From Favolaschia claudopus (lineage: Eukaryota; Basidiomycota; Agaricomycetes; Agaricales; Mycenaceae), in assembly GCA_037176885.1 (NCBI GenBank), contig JAWWNJ010000095.1, positions 372,001 to 436,000 of the forward strand: a stretch of 64,000 bases of DNA, in the 5' to 3' direction. The position numbers and the translations under genes were made by a program. Below are positions 44,430 to 55,711 of the stretch, piece by piece (positions within the stretch are counted from its first letter, which is position 1; every line of letters starts with the position of its first letter). The notes beneath the pieces are model-generated. The model saw only the letters and a program-made list of their open reading frames with translations, had not been told where the DNA came from and ran no database searches.

Positions 44430-47305
44430 ATGGCTGGATTTACTTCCGGTCTCGAGGACGTTTGGTTTTTCTCTTTGTGTGCTCGAAAGGGCTGCGAGGA
44501 GGGAAGCCAGCGAGTCGAGCGTTTGTCTGATGGAATTTTTTCTTTTTGTTTCTCGTACAATACGATCGCTTTTGGTGTACCTAGTCTTCAATATATTTGC
44601 TTCACAAATCTTACTTTGAGAACCTGGATCCTAAGTTGGCCCCATATCTAACTTCGTCCTTTGTCAACCCTCGGTGAATTCGAGATCTGAGATCGAGTTT
44701 GTCCAGTCATGTTGTATTGTGAATGAGCGAAGTGGAAAGTAGAAAATTGCATTGCCGTGCTACAGAGGCCATGCCTTTCTAATTTCCTCTTCGGAAATTT
44801 ACTGTCCAACGCATGATACAGCTGTTGGGATTTCGTTTCAGGATGTCATTATAAAGGGGAAAGATTTCCTTTGCTCTTGATCTTTTGCAAAGTCTGAGCA
44901 ATAGCAATTCCAGAAAGCGCGACCGTTTCTCAAAAACTTCCTTTTTGGGCTGCGAGCGGTTGTTTGTTCAGTGATGCTGGTGCTGCCAAACAAACCGTTC
45001 GACAATTCCTTCATCTACAAACTCACGGGCTCGTCCATGCCGGCGAGGCATACCACGATATCTGGCTCAAACACCTCGATATTATCAGCGCCAGCCCGAC
45101 ATACGGATCAAGTGCCTCTGCAAATCGGCTCATAACTTCGGGGAAGTGGCAACCTGAAAAATGTAGAACACACGAATCTGCCATGAGGCCTCGAATAAGG
45201 CTCGGGTTATCGACTAAATGCCCGACGCCGCCGCTACTTCCCCCTGTACTCTTCATACACACCGATCTGCCTCGTTTCGATACTACGCGGCGACGGATAT
45301 GCTGCTCGACTCGCACATTGAGCTTCTACCACCAGAGCATGGCTATAGGAGGCCACAATCAGGGTGCGTTTCTTGACCGTCTCACTTTCTTTCCCAATCT
45401 AACCCTCTTTATCAAGGTTTGCGCCGCTTTGCACTTGACCGCCGCCCTCTCGTTCTCGAGTGGAATGCTGGCGATGCTGTCGAGCGCCTCTTCAGTTGGA
45501 CGATTCTTTCCCTATGTCAAGCTCACGCCACGCACTTCGAATCGGAACGCCAAGGATCCGTTTCTTAGGCTCGAGTCCCAAGATTATGATTTCCTCATCC
45601 AACCCATTCTGACGGTCCTGGCTTTGCATGTCCCGTCGCTCCCGCCCGTTCGCACTGCCGGCCCGTGTACCCCAGAAAACGACCTCTCATTGTGCCCCGG
45701 TCCTCGGGGCGTTCGTGGCGCGCCATGTCGGCTAGCAAACCGAATTCATCGATTGATTCATACCGCTGGTCACTCAGCTCATCTATACACAATGTATACA
45801 TGTGTGCTGGTCCCCTGCTCGTCCTTATGTTGCGCAAATGTCGACCGCTTGACCTGCATCCACCGCCTCCCCTCCTCTTGTCTATCCCAGCATATCCGGA
45901 CTTCGTCAAGCCAGAATCGGTCCCGAGTCGACCCCAGGATTTACCCTCCATCATGGCTCGTATTCTTTCCGATAGCGGCGAGGATAGCGGTTTAGGTGTG
46001 AAACAAATACGACGCACGCCGAACAGAGGGTATTTACTGTCGCTGGTGTTGTGCGAGACTCTGTGACAGAGTGGTTCACATAAGCGCGCTTGGGGTGATA
46101 CTGGCGTCGAAATGAAGGGTCCATGGTGGCCTGCCAATCTCCCAGTATCTAGTTTCTTATTCTCAATCCGGTACAGCTGCCACACACGAACAACGGCAGC
46201 ACGCTCGCATCTCAAGGCATCAGGGTCGAGAATCCGTTTCGAGCGCGAGGCCGGGAGACCATCTCTTGCTCCTGCATCTGCACGACGACCGCGAACGCCG
46301 GGGAAAGAACTGCACACCATACCGCCCTCGTCCGCATTCCCATCCACCGGGAATACGCATCTCCTTTCGGTCAGGTTCCGTCCCACAGTCCCCCTCCCCA
46401 TTGTGTCGAATCGACAAGGCCTTCAAGCCAGCTAGCCGCCCTCTGCAAGATGTTCGGTATCTTCGTCAAGACGCCTTCGAATCGGTTAGACCGAGCGTAC
46501 GCAGAGTGTACGCTACGTGATCAAGGTACATGGCGTTCTCGATCTAAATCGGGATGAGTCTCACCTTCTCGCACAGGATAGAACGTCAAGTCGCCTGGAA
46601 TGTCCTTCTGGCTCGCGTCGCCCGCTGCGGATGCGGATGCATGCAGTGGGTTGTCTAAGCGTGCATAAGCGTCTCACCCTACACCGCCGCCCCCGTCTCC
46701 CTCCTCGTGAGCGGGGCGACGATTGGTGCCCGCCTAGCTCAGGTCAATCCCAGTCTCACATTCGGCGTGGCCTATTTGATACTTTTGCCACCGTTCTGAG
46801 TCGAGGAGAAGCGCGATAAAGGAAGGTGTATATCAGGCTCTCTCTCCCCGCCTGGTACACCACGACCTCCCGGCGTCTGTCTTCAAGCGGGATGCTTGTA
46901 TAAGACGCCGCGAAAACGTGATTGGTCTAACGGGAGACTACGACGCGTACCAGTCTTGGAGGGATTGTTGACGTTTGTAATATCATCATCGAGAACGGGC
47001 GACAAGCATACATCTGGACGAGGGAGTCGTTTATTTGTGCGTCCCTGCATCGTTCGAGCGTTTCGTTCCAGAGGATGGATTCGCTTTCTTGCTCCGACCC
47101 CACCATGCGCTAATCCTGGTACCCGCCTTCTCGTCATTCCTTTAGAACCCATGCTTAGACATGAATACACCCCGCCGTCGCGGCTGTGGGATGCGAGCAT
47201 GCCGGAGGCGGCGGCTCAGGAGATAAACGGTGGATGGGCATGTCGTATATTACAGGAAACGTTGCTCCATGTACTCACACCCCGGCAGACGCTGCAGCGG
47301 CTCAT
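44430..47305 (+). repeat. Cassette B non-coding repeat
   Basis: Matches cassette A in inverse orientation and cassettes C and D in the same orientation. It starts with the TLDSLASLL mini-ORF (minus strand, 44591-44470) and then has the hairpin GGTTGTTTG..CAAACAAACC at 44958-44996. A 343-codon open frame at 44964-45995 has no domain and is not kept open in the other copies, so I do not call it a gene. It leads into the SDR pseudogene. Confidence 0.7.
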
Positions 47306-48284
47306 ATGTCTCTCAAAGGCATGCTCAACTTTCCGTCCCTCTACAGAAATGAATCTCACACTTCTCTGCAGGAAAAGTGGGTGGTCATTACTGGCGCCTA
47401 CCGTTCAATCGGGGCCGCCGTCGCCAAGCACATGGGCGCAAAAGTCGTCGTCAACTACGCCAACGTCGACAACGTCCCCGCCGCCGTTGAGGTCATCTCG
47501 GTCATCACGTCCGCCGGTGGTACCGCCGTCGCTATTCAAGCAGATATGTCGACCGTCGCGGGTGGGAGGCACCTCGTCGACGAAGCTGTCGAGGCGTTCG
47601 GCGGGATCGACGTGCTGGTGCTGTATAACGCGGTGATGAGGATGAACGTGCTGAAGGATGTGGAGGAGGAGTTCTTTGATGCGCATTTTGCGGAGAATGT
47701 CAAGGGCCCGCTGTTCCTTGCGAAGGCGGCGGCGCCGTTGTTGCCTAGTCGTGCGTGTCTCTTTGAATTTGTTTCTGTGTTTGGATGGAAGCTGATTGCG
47801 TGATTCGCTCGTAGCGGGTGGGCGGATTATATTCTTCTCGACCGGTAATATCGCCGATAGTGGTACGTTGCAATCTTCCTCTTCTCGCCTCGCCTTACCA
47901 AAGCTCAATTATCCATCGTTTTAGGCGTCCCCATCAACAGCCTCGTATACACCGCCACGCGAGGCGCCATCGAGTAGCTCTCGTGCATCCTTGCCAAGGA
48001 TCTCGGCGCTAGAGGAATCGCTGTCAACACTGTCTCCCCCGGCCCTGTCGATGTGCCGCATTTGTATGAGGCGCAGATGCGGGAGGTTATCAAGCGGTTT
48101 GGCAAAGCGACGCCTGCAGGCAGGTTGGGACGGCGGAGGAGGTGTCGGAGGTGGTGGGGTTTTTGGCAGGTGAGGGGGCGGAGTGGCTGAATACGCAGAA
48201 TCTGAGGGTTAATGGGGTGAGTGGTATTATATTGTGTTTGCTTGCTACATGGCTGACGTGTTTTGTGTGCAGGAAATGGCGTGA
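47306..48284 (+). pseudogene. SDR (short-chain dehydrogenase), cassette B, multiply broken
   Basis: Same exon layout as the cassette A copy, from MSLKG (47306) to GEMA-stop (48284). Lesions: one extra base just after the first acceptor (GAAAAGTGGGTGG at about 47370-47382); a 9-nt shorter KHMGAKV region; a nonsense TAG at 47975-47977 where cassette A has CAG; and one base missing at about 48130-48135. The Rossmann motif, FFSTGN and YTATR are still visible. The lesions differ from those in copy A, so both copies decayed after duplication. Confidence 0.85.
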
Positions 48285-48378
48285 TGCGCGTGCTAGGCCA
48301 CAGTGCATTAATGTACGATAGGGACCAGAAGGCTTCCAGCGACATTTGTGTCTCAGGTCCAACCGCGCTACAGGTCCT

Positions 48379-48558
48379 CTAGTTCTTCCACAAGTACCTT
48401 TCTCCATCGGACGCATCATCTCCGGCGAAAGAAATTTCGTCAAAGATGTTTTTGAGTACCAGTGCCCCCCATTTGCTCTCGGAAGCACCAATGAGTAGCT
48501 CGCCATCCATAATTTTTCGGTAGTCTTTTCGTATGCCGTCCCCCACAAATACTGTGCT
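48379..48558 (-). other. Orphan terminal-exon-like ORF
   Basis: After a possible acceptor (GCACAG) the minus strand stays open for about 58 codons to a TAG: VFVGDGIRKDYRKIMDGELL, then IGASESKWGALVLKNIFDEI and ERYLWKN. The composition is that of a folded protein's C-terminus. No upstream exon is found nearby, and I do not recognise the family. Likely a fragment of another gene left between the SDR and the F-box gene. Confidence 0.4.
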
Positions 48559-48684
48559 TTACTCCCGTGTAGTTTACAATAATGAGCCTCTGTATCCACT
48601 GTCTTCCATGATTAGTAGCACGCAATCAACGATTGCCAAAAATAGTAGCCGTTTTTTTTCTTTCTCACAACGACCACAAAGGCT

Positions 48685-50292
48685 ATGAACCCCAGCGGAA
48701 ACGCACACCCCTTACCTATACCACCCCTCCACAGTATTTTCAACACGAACTACATCCCTACAGACCATGAGATCAGTCAGATTCGTGCTAATATCCTTCC
48801 CTACGAGACAGAGCTCGCCAAGCTCAATGCGCTCATCCAACGCCTCAGCGCTCCACGAGACCAAGTCAAAGACTACGTAGACTCGCACAGAGCCCTCATA
48901 TCCCACCCCCGCCGACTTCCGCAGGACATCCTCGCAGAAATCTTCCTCGCGTGCCTTCCGACGACCCATGACGCCGTCATGAGCCCCACCGAGCCTCCAC
49001 TGCTCCTGGGACGCATTTGTAGTCGATGGCGGTCTATCGCGTTCGCTTTTCCGAGGCTCTGGTCCTCCTTGCACATTTATCTGCGCTTCGTCGATGCGCA
49101 TGAGAAGCGGGTGGCTGCTGTCGATGAGTGGCTGAAGAGAGCATCACCACTCCCTCTGTCGATCTCCGTTCGCAGTGATGACCCGGGCCTCGGCCCTGAC
49201 TACAAAACTGAAGCCACTGTCGTCGATATTCTGACTCGGTTCTCCTCGCGCTGGTTCAAGCTGCGTCTTCACAAGCTGTCAGATGCCGCATTTTCCCGCT
49301 TAGCAGCGGAGAACGCCCCTACATTGTCAGATGTAGAAATCCATTTTCGAGAGGATTTCGCGAGATACGGGACAAAGCCCTTCCTCGCATCCACGTTGCT
49401 ACTGGGTCAGAGCCAACGTCGCATCTCCCTGGCTATAAAGGATCCGCTGCGTTTTGTGCCAAGCACACCATTTACCTGGAGTCATGTCACTGATCTTAGC
49501 CTCGAACGAATCGACCCATCGCCGTACGAGTTGGAGGGATTTTTTGATATGGCCGCAGCTACCAAACTCTTCAAAGGCTGCCCACGCTTGAGATCGCTTA
49601 AGCTCCCTATAGACGTCGACATTTACGGAGTCATCCCGAAGGTTGAACCGCTCATGGTATCCTCTCTCGAGATGCTTCGCATCGACAACGCATCCACAAC
49701 ATCAAGGATATTCGAGTCTTTCATTGACAACTTCGTCATGCCGCAGCTGACCAAGTTACATCTTGACAATTCCAGCGGTTACTCCGACTCGGATCCGGTG
49801 GAGCTCTCAGTATTTGGGCGGCTTGCAGACCGTTCCCCATTGATAACCGAAATGGTTTTGAGACTCACAAGCGGCACGAGCACAGTCGATGTGTTACGCG
49901 GCCTCAAGAATCTGGATAATATATCTAAACTCAACATAGTCCTATGGGCACCCGACGACTACAGATTCGACACAGCCAATGATGAAGCACTCTTCACCAA
50001 AATTCTTGCGCCGGATTCACCGTCGAATCCAGTTCCTGCGCTGGCAGACTTGACTGTGGAAACGCTATCCATCCTCGAAGAAACGTGGAGGGAATTCCTT
50101 TGGAAACATATAAATCACAGCACTAGTCTTCGCCGATTTCGCCTTCATCTCTGGGTTGATTCCTTGGATGACATTCCAGATCTTGACTTTACAGAGTTTC
50201 AGGATGCCGGGCTTGACGTGTTAGTCGATTACGGGGTCTACAAGAAGTCGTGGCAAGGGACGCCTTGGGGAGGTATTGGTGGTGAGCAGTAG
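48685..50292 (+). CDS. F-box protein, intact (cassette B)
   Basis: 535 residues from MNPSGNAHPL. Features: IFNTNYIPTD, a charged helix, PRRLPQDILAEIF, CLPTTHDAVM, LLLGRICSRWRSIAFAFPRLWSS, an LRR-like body and TPWGGI at the end. It is the closest paralogue of the minus-strand gene at 40042, including the 3' flank, so the two are arms of an inverted duplication. A pyrimidine-rich tract (CGTTTTTTTTCTTTCTCAC) lies just upstream of the ATG. Confidence 0.92.
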   Translation: MNPSGNAHPLPIPPLHSIFNTNYIPTDHEISQIRANILPYETELAKLNALIQRLSAPRDQVKDYVDSHRALISHPRRLPQDILAEIFLACLPTTHDAVMSPTEPPLLLGRICSRWRSIAFAFPRLWSSLHIYLRFVDAHEKRVAAVDEWLKRASPLPLSISVRSDDPGLGPDYKTEATVVDILTRFSSRWFKLRLHKLSDAAFSRLAAENAPTLSDVEIHFREDFARYGTKPFLASTLLLGQSQRRISLAIKDPLRFVPSTPFTWSHVTDLSLERIDPSPYELEGFFDMAAATKLFKGCPRLRSLKLPIDVDIYGVIPKVEPLMVSSLEMLRIDNASTTSRIFESFIDNFVMPQLTKLHLDNSSGYSDSDPVELSVFGRLADRSPLITEMVLRLTSGTSTVDVLRGLKNLDNISKLNIVLWAPDDYRFDTANDEALFTKILAPDSPSNPVPALADLTVETLSILEETWREFLWKHINHSTSLRRFRLHLWVDSLDDIPDLDFTEFQDAGLDVLVDYGVYKKSWQGTPWGGIGGEQ

Positions 50293-50774
50293 CGGGCTAT
50301 GCTAACAATTCAAACAGCGGTGTGAAATGCACTGCGTCGAATATGAAGGAGGAGGAAGGTGTCTTGGAAGAGGAAAATGCCTGACATATCTTGGACTCTA
50401 AAGAGGCTTTCGAAAGACTGCTATTCTTGATCGTACCTGTACATTTGATGTTAGAATCGAGAAACCTGTATATATTGACTAACTTGAAGATGCAACTGAT
50501 AAGAGCTAGCTGTGATAATGATTATGTTCTTCATGCATACATGTTATCGTCGGGCCATGGAGCCCCTCAGCACTACGAAGTGAAGATAAATTCAAAGAAT
50601 TCTAGAAGCTTAAGGAGTACGGGCTACTGCCAGTGTATCCAATGACTACGTCCCTCATTCTGGACCGTCCTAATTTTTTTTCCGATGGCGGGACAAATTT
50701 CTACGTGACTCCTGGCGCTCTGAGCGTCAGCAATTTCAGCATCCGCCCATTATTCTAAAACCTTCCTTCCTTTT
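50293..50774. other. 3' flank of the cassette B F-box gene
   Basis: Inverted counterpart of 39800-40040; no gene. Confidence 0.45.
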
Positions 50775-53106
50775 TAGGCCGCGAGCGGTTGTTTGCTCGG
50801 TGATGCTGGTGCTGCCAAACAAAGCGCTCCTCAGGACCTCATCTACAAACTTTCACTCATGGACTGGTCGACTCTGACTCCGGCGAGGCATACCACGGAA
50901 AGTTCGACTTATCTTTATTCTCAATGTCATTAGCGACAGCCCAGTACCCAGCGTGCACGGGTCAAGTGCCTCTGAGTCGAATCGGGTCATAACTCGAGGG
51001 AAAACACCCAGTACTAGTAGCACAGCGGCACGATTTCAGCGCTTCTCTCAGCGATGACCTTTGCGCGATGCGAGGTGCCCCTGCCGAGGAATTGTGATGG
51101 GATTGAGGTGCGTCAGCACCGTCGTACTTGTTTTGCCATTCTGAATTAGAATTCCTGTCAAGATCTTTGCTTGCTTCGTTACGCCGCCTTGTACTTTGCC
51201 CCCGCTCTCTCAATCTTGGGTGCGATGCTTTCGTCATGTCAAAGGTTCTGTTTCTGCGTCAAGCTAAGGCGGCGACGCACTTCGATTCCAATGACCATGC
51301 GTCTGTGTGTAGGCTGTCTTTGCGTCCCTTTACAAGGTCCATGCTGACGTTTCGTAGAACTTGATTCTCGATCTTCTGCGTACCCCGAACCCCTCCTCTC
51401 TATGTTCACCATGGTCCATCCTCTTTTCCTCACCGAACGCAAAATCGACGGTCTTGACTTCTCACATCCCGCCTCCCACACCACTGGCCTCAGCCGTACA
51501 ACCCATTTGTGGTTTGTTCTCGCTGCCAGCGCGTATGCCTTGAACGCTCCTCTCCTACCACTGAACGCATATCTGACCATTCGAACGTGAGCTCGATTTC
51601 ATCTTTCATGCCCAAGCGCCCAAATCTCACTTTCAAGTTCGTACCTCAGTACTTCCGGGATCCTGGCTCGCGCCGCCCGTTGCGTCGTCGATGTCATTTG
51701 CGCTCCACTTGCCATCGGGGCTTCCGCACGCCATGTCGGCTAGCAAAACGATACCATTCATCGACGCTGGTCACTCAGCTCAGCCATCTACGCGTGCTTG
51801 TCCTTCAGACGAGGTACTCAACGCTCGTACTGATGATACACAAACGTCGACCGCTCGACTAGCACCCGCCGCGTCCCATCCTCTTCTCAATCCGAGCGCA
51901 TCCGATACGACCGGTGCAGCCCTCAAGCGTGTTCGACGTCGGTCTCGGGGGATTGACTCTCCGTCATGCCTTGTGTGACTAGGCCATGCTTTATCCGGCA
52001 GCGGGTAGGTGGTTAGTCTATGCCGCACGAAGCAAGTACGACGCTCGCGGAAGCGAGGTGTATTCTCGAGACTATCCTTCGTCGATGCACTCAACATGCC
52101 GATCTCGTTGTTATTCTCGCGCGCCTCTGTGACCGAGTCCTTCATACGAGCGCACTGATCGTATATCGGAATCCTGACGTCGAAATAAAGGTGCATGCCT
52201 ATGGTGGAAGTGTCAAGGTCTGTCTGCCAACCTCTGAATATGCATTTCATCGTTCTGAATACAGCTCCAGGTGGCACGCGTCACGCCGCCTGCGCCTTTA
52301 CATGCGATGCGGGGTATGTACGTACGTTGCGTTCTTTCTCGTTTCCGCGCTCACGCTATACCCCTCAGGGTGTAGCTCCCGTTGAAGGGGTAGACCGACG
52401 TGTGCGGAGAGTCTAGGTAGGCGGATTATACTGGTCGTTTAGAACGAAGTGGATCTCACCGTGGGCATAGGATAAAATGCTAAACCACTTGGCACCTTTC
52501 CTGGCTCGCGTCGCCCGCTCGGCCGACCTCATCGTGCATCAGCTTCTCACCCTACACTGCCGCCACGCCCTCCTCTTCGTGAGCGATACCATAATTGCCG
52601 CCTAACTCAGCTCTATCCCATTCCCATTCGGTACTCGAAACCTCTACCGCCGTTCGTCGAATGGAGTCCGGCGATGTCGACCCTCCGAAGATTGACAGAG
52701 CACGCCTCGACTTGTACCCGCAGTCGCCCATGCGTCGGTGGTGCGGCGGCGATCTATAGCAACAGCTGCGAGGTCGTCCGGATGTGTTCGCCTATCAAGT
52801 ACAAGAAGCACGACGAGAGTAACTAGAAGGTGCTCCTACTCCCGCGCGGCGCGATCGGGAGGAGGATCCACACATCAAGCTCTCTCTGCGCCCCTGCGGC
52901 GTATACCACAACCTCCCGGCGTCTTTCTTCAGGCGGCATGCTCTTAAAAGATGTCCGAAAACGTGATCGGTTCAACGAAAGACGTATTTCATTACTGCCA
53001 CTCGCTCCCGGTGCTCCCGGACGGCGACGAACGAAACCTTGACGCACCCCGTGCCAGCCTCCTTGGAGCCATTCGTGCGCTCAAGATTCGCTGCCTGCCT
53101 CTCCTT
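50775..53106 (+). repeat. Cassette C non-coding repeat
   Basis: Begins with CTTCCTTTTTAGGCCGCGAGC and the hairpin at 50787-50825, then follows the same landmarks as B and D (CATGTCGGCTAGCAAAACGAT near 51731, TCTGAATATGCATTTC..TTCTGAATACAGCTCC near 52230, ACACTGCCGCC near 52555). All frames are interrupted. Confidence 0.7.
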
Positions 53107-53343
53107 CCACCGCGCATCTAAGCCTTGTCGATGCCGCGTTTGTATGAGACGCAGATGCGGGAGGTTATTGAGCGGCTTGTGATTGCGACACCTGCGGGGC
53201 GGTTGGGGAGGGCGGAAGTGATGGGATCTTTGGTTGGTGAGGCGGCAGGGCGGGTGAATGGGTAGACATTGGGGGTGAGTGGTGTTGTATGCATTGGCTT
53301 GCGTGGACATGGCTGACGTGTTTTGTGCGCAGGGAATGGCGTA
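53107..53343 (+). pseudogene. SDR C-terminal remnant (cassette C)
   Basis: Readable pieces correspond to VDVPHLYE.QMREVI, ATPAGRLGRAE, the VNGQNLRVNG region, an intron (GTGAGTGG..GTGCGCAG) and the last exon GGAATGGCGTAA, where TGA of the other copies is TAA. Upstream SDR exons are absent. There are several frame changes. Confidence 0.7.
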
Positions 53344-53378
53344 AATGCGAACGTATACGGTGTGCAGGCCACGGTGCA

Positions 53379-53663
53379 TTAATATACGATATCCACGATG
53401 CCGAAAGCTTCAAACATTTCCTGTCTTGAGTCCGACTGGAAGACTACACCCGTATTGTCCGTCAACTCGTCAGCATACACGACACACGAGCTTTCCTCTA
53501 CTGCGAATCCGCGGAAGCTTACAACGGCTGGTAAGCTTGTAGACGCCGCTGTGCAAGTAGGTTCGCGAGCATAGCCTGGAGAGACGAGGTCAGCTAATGA
53601 CGAAGGCGGCGGTGGCGGGATTGAGATGACGGTCTCGGGTTCCTGGAACGATATGGAGGTCAT
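53379..53663 (-). other. Unassigned 94-codon ORF
   Basis: MTSISFQEPETVISIPPPPP followed by a mixed, protein-like composition (VVYADELTDNTGVVFQSDSR). The counterpart in cassette D (near 62640-62810) keeps MASISFQ and part of the frame but then breaks. It may be a fragment of a duplicated gene. No family recognised. Confidence 0.3.
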
Positions 53664-53689
53664 GGTGCCTCTGAGAGCGAACGGGGGGC

Positions 53690-54050
53690 AGAGCCACTCA
53701 CAAACGTGTTGGACGAGGTTTCTGTCGGCGGAGATGACCCGTCTAATTGTTTATCGACGTGTCCATCCTGCTTGACGTGTCCTTTGATCTCTCTCTTCCC
53801 ACTCTTCTCTCTAGACCGAAACTCTACTGCAACAGCCTTATGAAGGTAGTCTACGACGACTTTGATCTCAATCGCCTGCAGAAACTTGGTTTTTGTGCTT
53901 TCGTCCGACTCGTGTGAGCGAGAGGGAAATCAATTTACTCAATTTACTCAGTGCTGACTAGAGGGGTTAAGAACCATTCGGCGCGGCTGGCCTAAGGGCA
54001 CTTTGAAAATATCTCAGCTCAGTTCTTGACGGAATGCGGCGGATTCACGA
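53690..54050 (+). repeat. Near-identical block, copy 1 (cassette C)
   Basis: From CTCTAGACCGAAACTC (about 53810) to GGAATGCGGCGGAT (about 54043) it is identical by eye to cassette D (about 62952-63187). It contains a possible terminal exon (LMKVVYDDFDLNRLQKLGF..) after a TCTCTCTAG acceptor, ending in TGA at 53915. It lies directly upstream of the F-box gene and so includes its promoter. Confidence 0.65.
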
Positions 54051-54101
54051 GAATTGCCAAAAATAGTCATCGATCTTTCTTCTCACCACGACGACACAAT
54101 C

Positions 54102-55711
54102 ATGAACCCCAGTGAAAACGCGCAAATGTCGCTCGAATCGCCCTTCAAAAGTCATCTCTACACGAACTACATCCCTACAGACCCGGAGATCAGCCAGATC
54201 GGTACTCATCTCCTTCCGCACGAGGCAGAGCTCGCCCGTCTCGATGCGCTCATACAAGACCTCTGCGCTCAACGAGACCGAGTCAAAAACTATGTAGACT
54301 CGCACAAAGCCCTTATATCCCACCCCCGCCGACTTCCGCAGGACATTCTCGAAGAAATCTTCCTCGCTTGCCTTCCGACTGCTCATAACGCTGTGATGAG
54401 CCTCGCTGAGCCTCCACTGCTCTTAGGACGCATTTGTAGCCGATGGCGGTCGATCGCGTTCGCCCTTCCGAGGCTTTGGTCTTCCTTGCACGTTCATGTG
54501 GACTACGTGCAGTGGCATGAGGAGCGGGTGGCTGCGATTGATGAGTGGCTGAAGAGAGCATCCCCAGTCCCCCTCTCGATCTCTGTTCACGGCATCGACG
54601 GTCCTGGCTCATTTGATGATGCTGTTGTCGATATTCTCACTGGGCTCTCCTCATATTGGTGCACCTTACATCTCTCCAAGCTGACAAACGAGGCAGTTTC
54701 CTCCTTAGCAGCGAAGAACGCCCCTGCGTTGTCGGACATAGCAATCCATCTCCGAGACGATTTTGAGGAAGACAAAGAAAGCCCCTTCCTCGCATCCAGG
54801 TTCTTATTGGGCAAGAACCAACCTCGTATTTCTGTGGTTACAGTGGATCCGCCGTCCTTCGTGCCAACAACACCATTTATGTGGAGTCATATCACCGATC
54901 TCAGCCTCGAACGGGCACACTCAGCATCTGAGCCCTGGGACGGATTCTTCGACATGGCCACAGCTTACAGACTCTTCAAAGGCTGCCCATGCTTAAGGTC
55001 ACTCAAGCTCCATATATCCGCCACATACCCGGTCCGAGTCGAACCCAACGTGGGACCGCTTATCGTATCCTCTCTCGAGACGCTAAGCATAGAAAACGAT
55101 TCCACAACGGCGGCTGCATTCGAGAACTTCATCGACAATCTCATCATGCCGCAGTTGACCAAGTTTTGTCTTGTCAACTCGAATAATGATAACTCCTACT
55201 CAAATCTTGTGGAGCCCTCAGTCTTTGAGCGGCTTACAGACCGTTCCCCTCTCGTATCTGAGATCACTTTGAAACTTTTGAGCAGTAGGAGCACAGTCGA
55301 TGTCTTATGCGGCCTCGAGCACATGGCTCATATGTCGAAACTCACCATAGTCCTATGGCCGTCTGACGACCACGGTTTCGATCCAGAAATAGACTACGAC
55401 CAATACGCACTCCTCGCCATTCTTTCCCCGGGTTCACCATCGAACCCAGTTCATGCACTGGAAGACTTTTCTCTGAATCACGATTCACTCTTGAGGAAAC
55501 ATGGACGGAATTCATTCGGGAACATATATGTCACGGCAGTCGCCTTCGCCGACTTCACCTCAAACTTTGGGTTGATTCTCCCGATGACATTCCAACACAT
55601 GACTTGACAGAGTTTCTAGATGCCGGGCTAGACGTTTCCGTCGATTACGAGGTCGATGAGAACTCGTTTCAAGCGACGCCGTGGGGAGGCCTTGATCCCA
55701 CCGAGCAGTGA
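54102..55711 (+). pseudogene. F-box gene with a late 1-nt frameshift (cassette C)
   Basis: Starts MNPSENAQMS; SPFKSHLYTNYIPTD, PRRLPQDILEEIF, CLPTAHNAVM and LLLGRICSRWRSIA are intact, as is the LRR-like body. At about 55476 (TCTCTGAATCACG) one G is missing relative to the family. The frame then closes at 55607 (501 residues) instead of the family-type C-terminus (TPWGGLD), which remains readable in another frame to 55711. A truncated but F-box-containing protein is possible. Confidence 0.8.

Noticed and set aside
44964..45995. 343-codon open frame on the plus strand
   Set aside because: No domain or protein-like hydrophobic pattern, and the equivalent frames in cassettes A, C and D are closed. 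It is a chance opening in the repeat.
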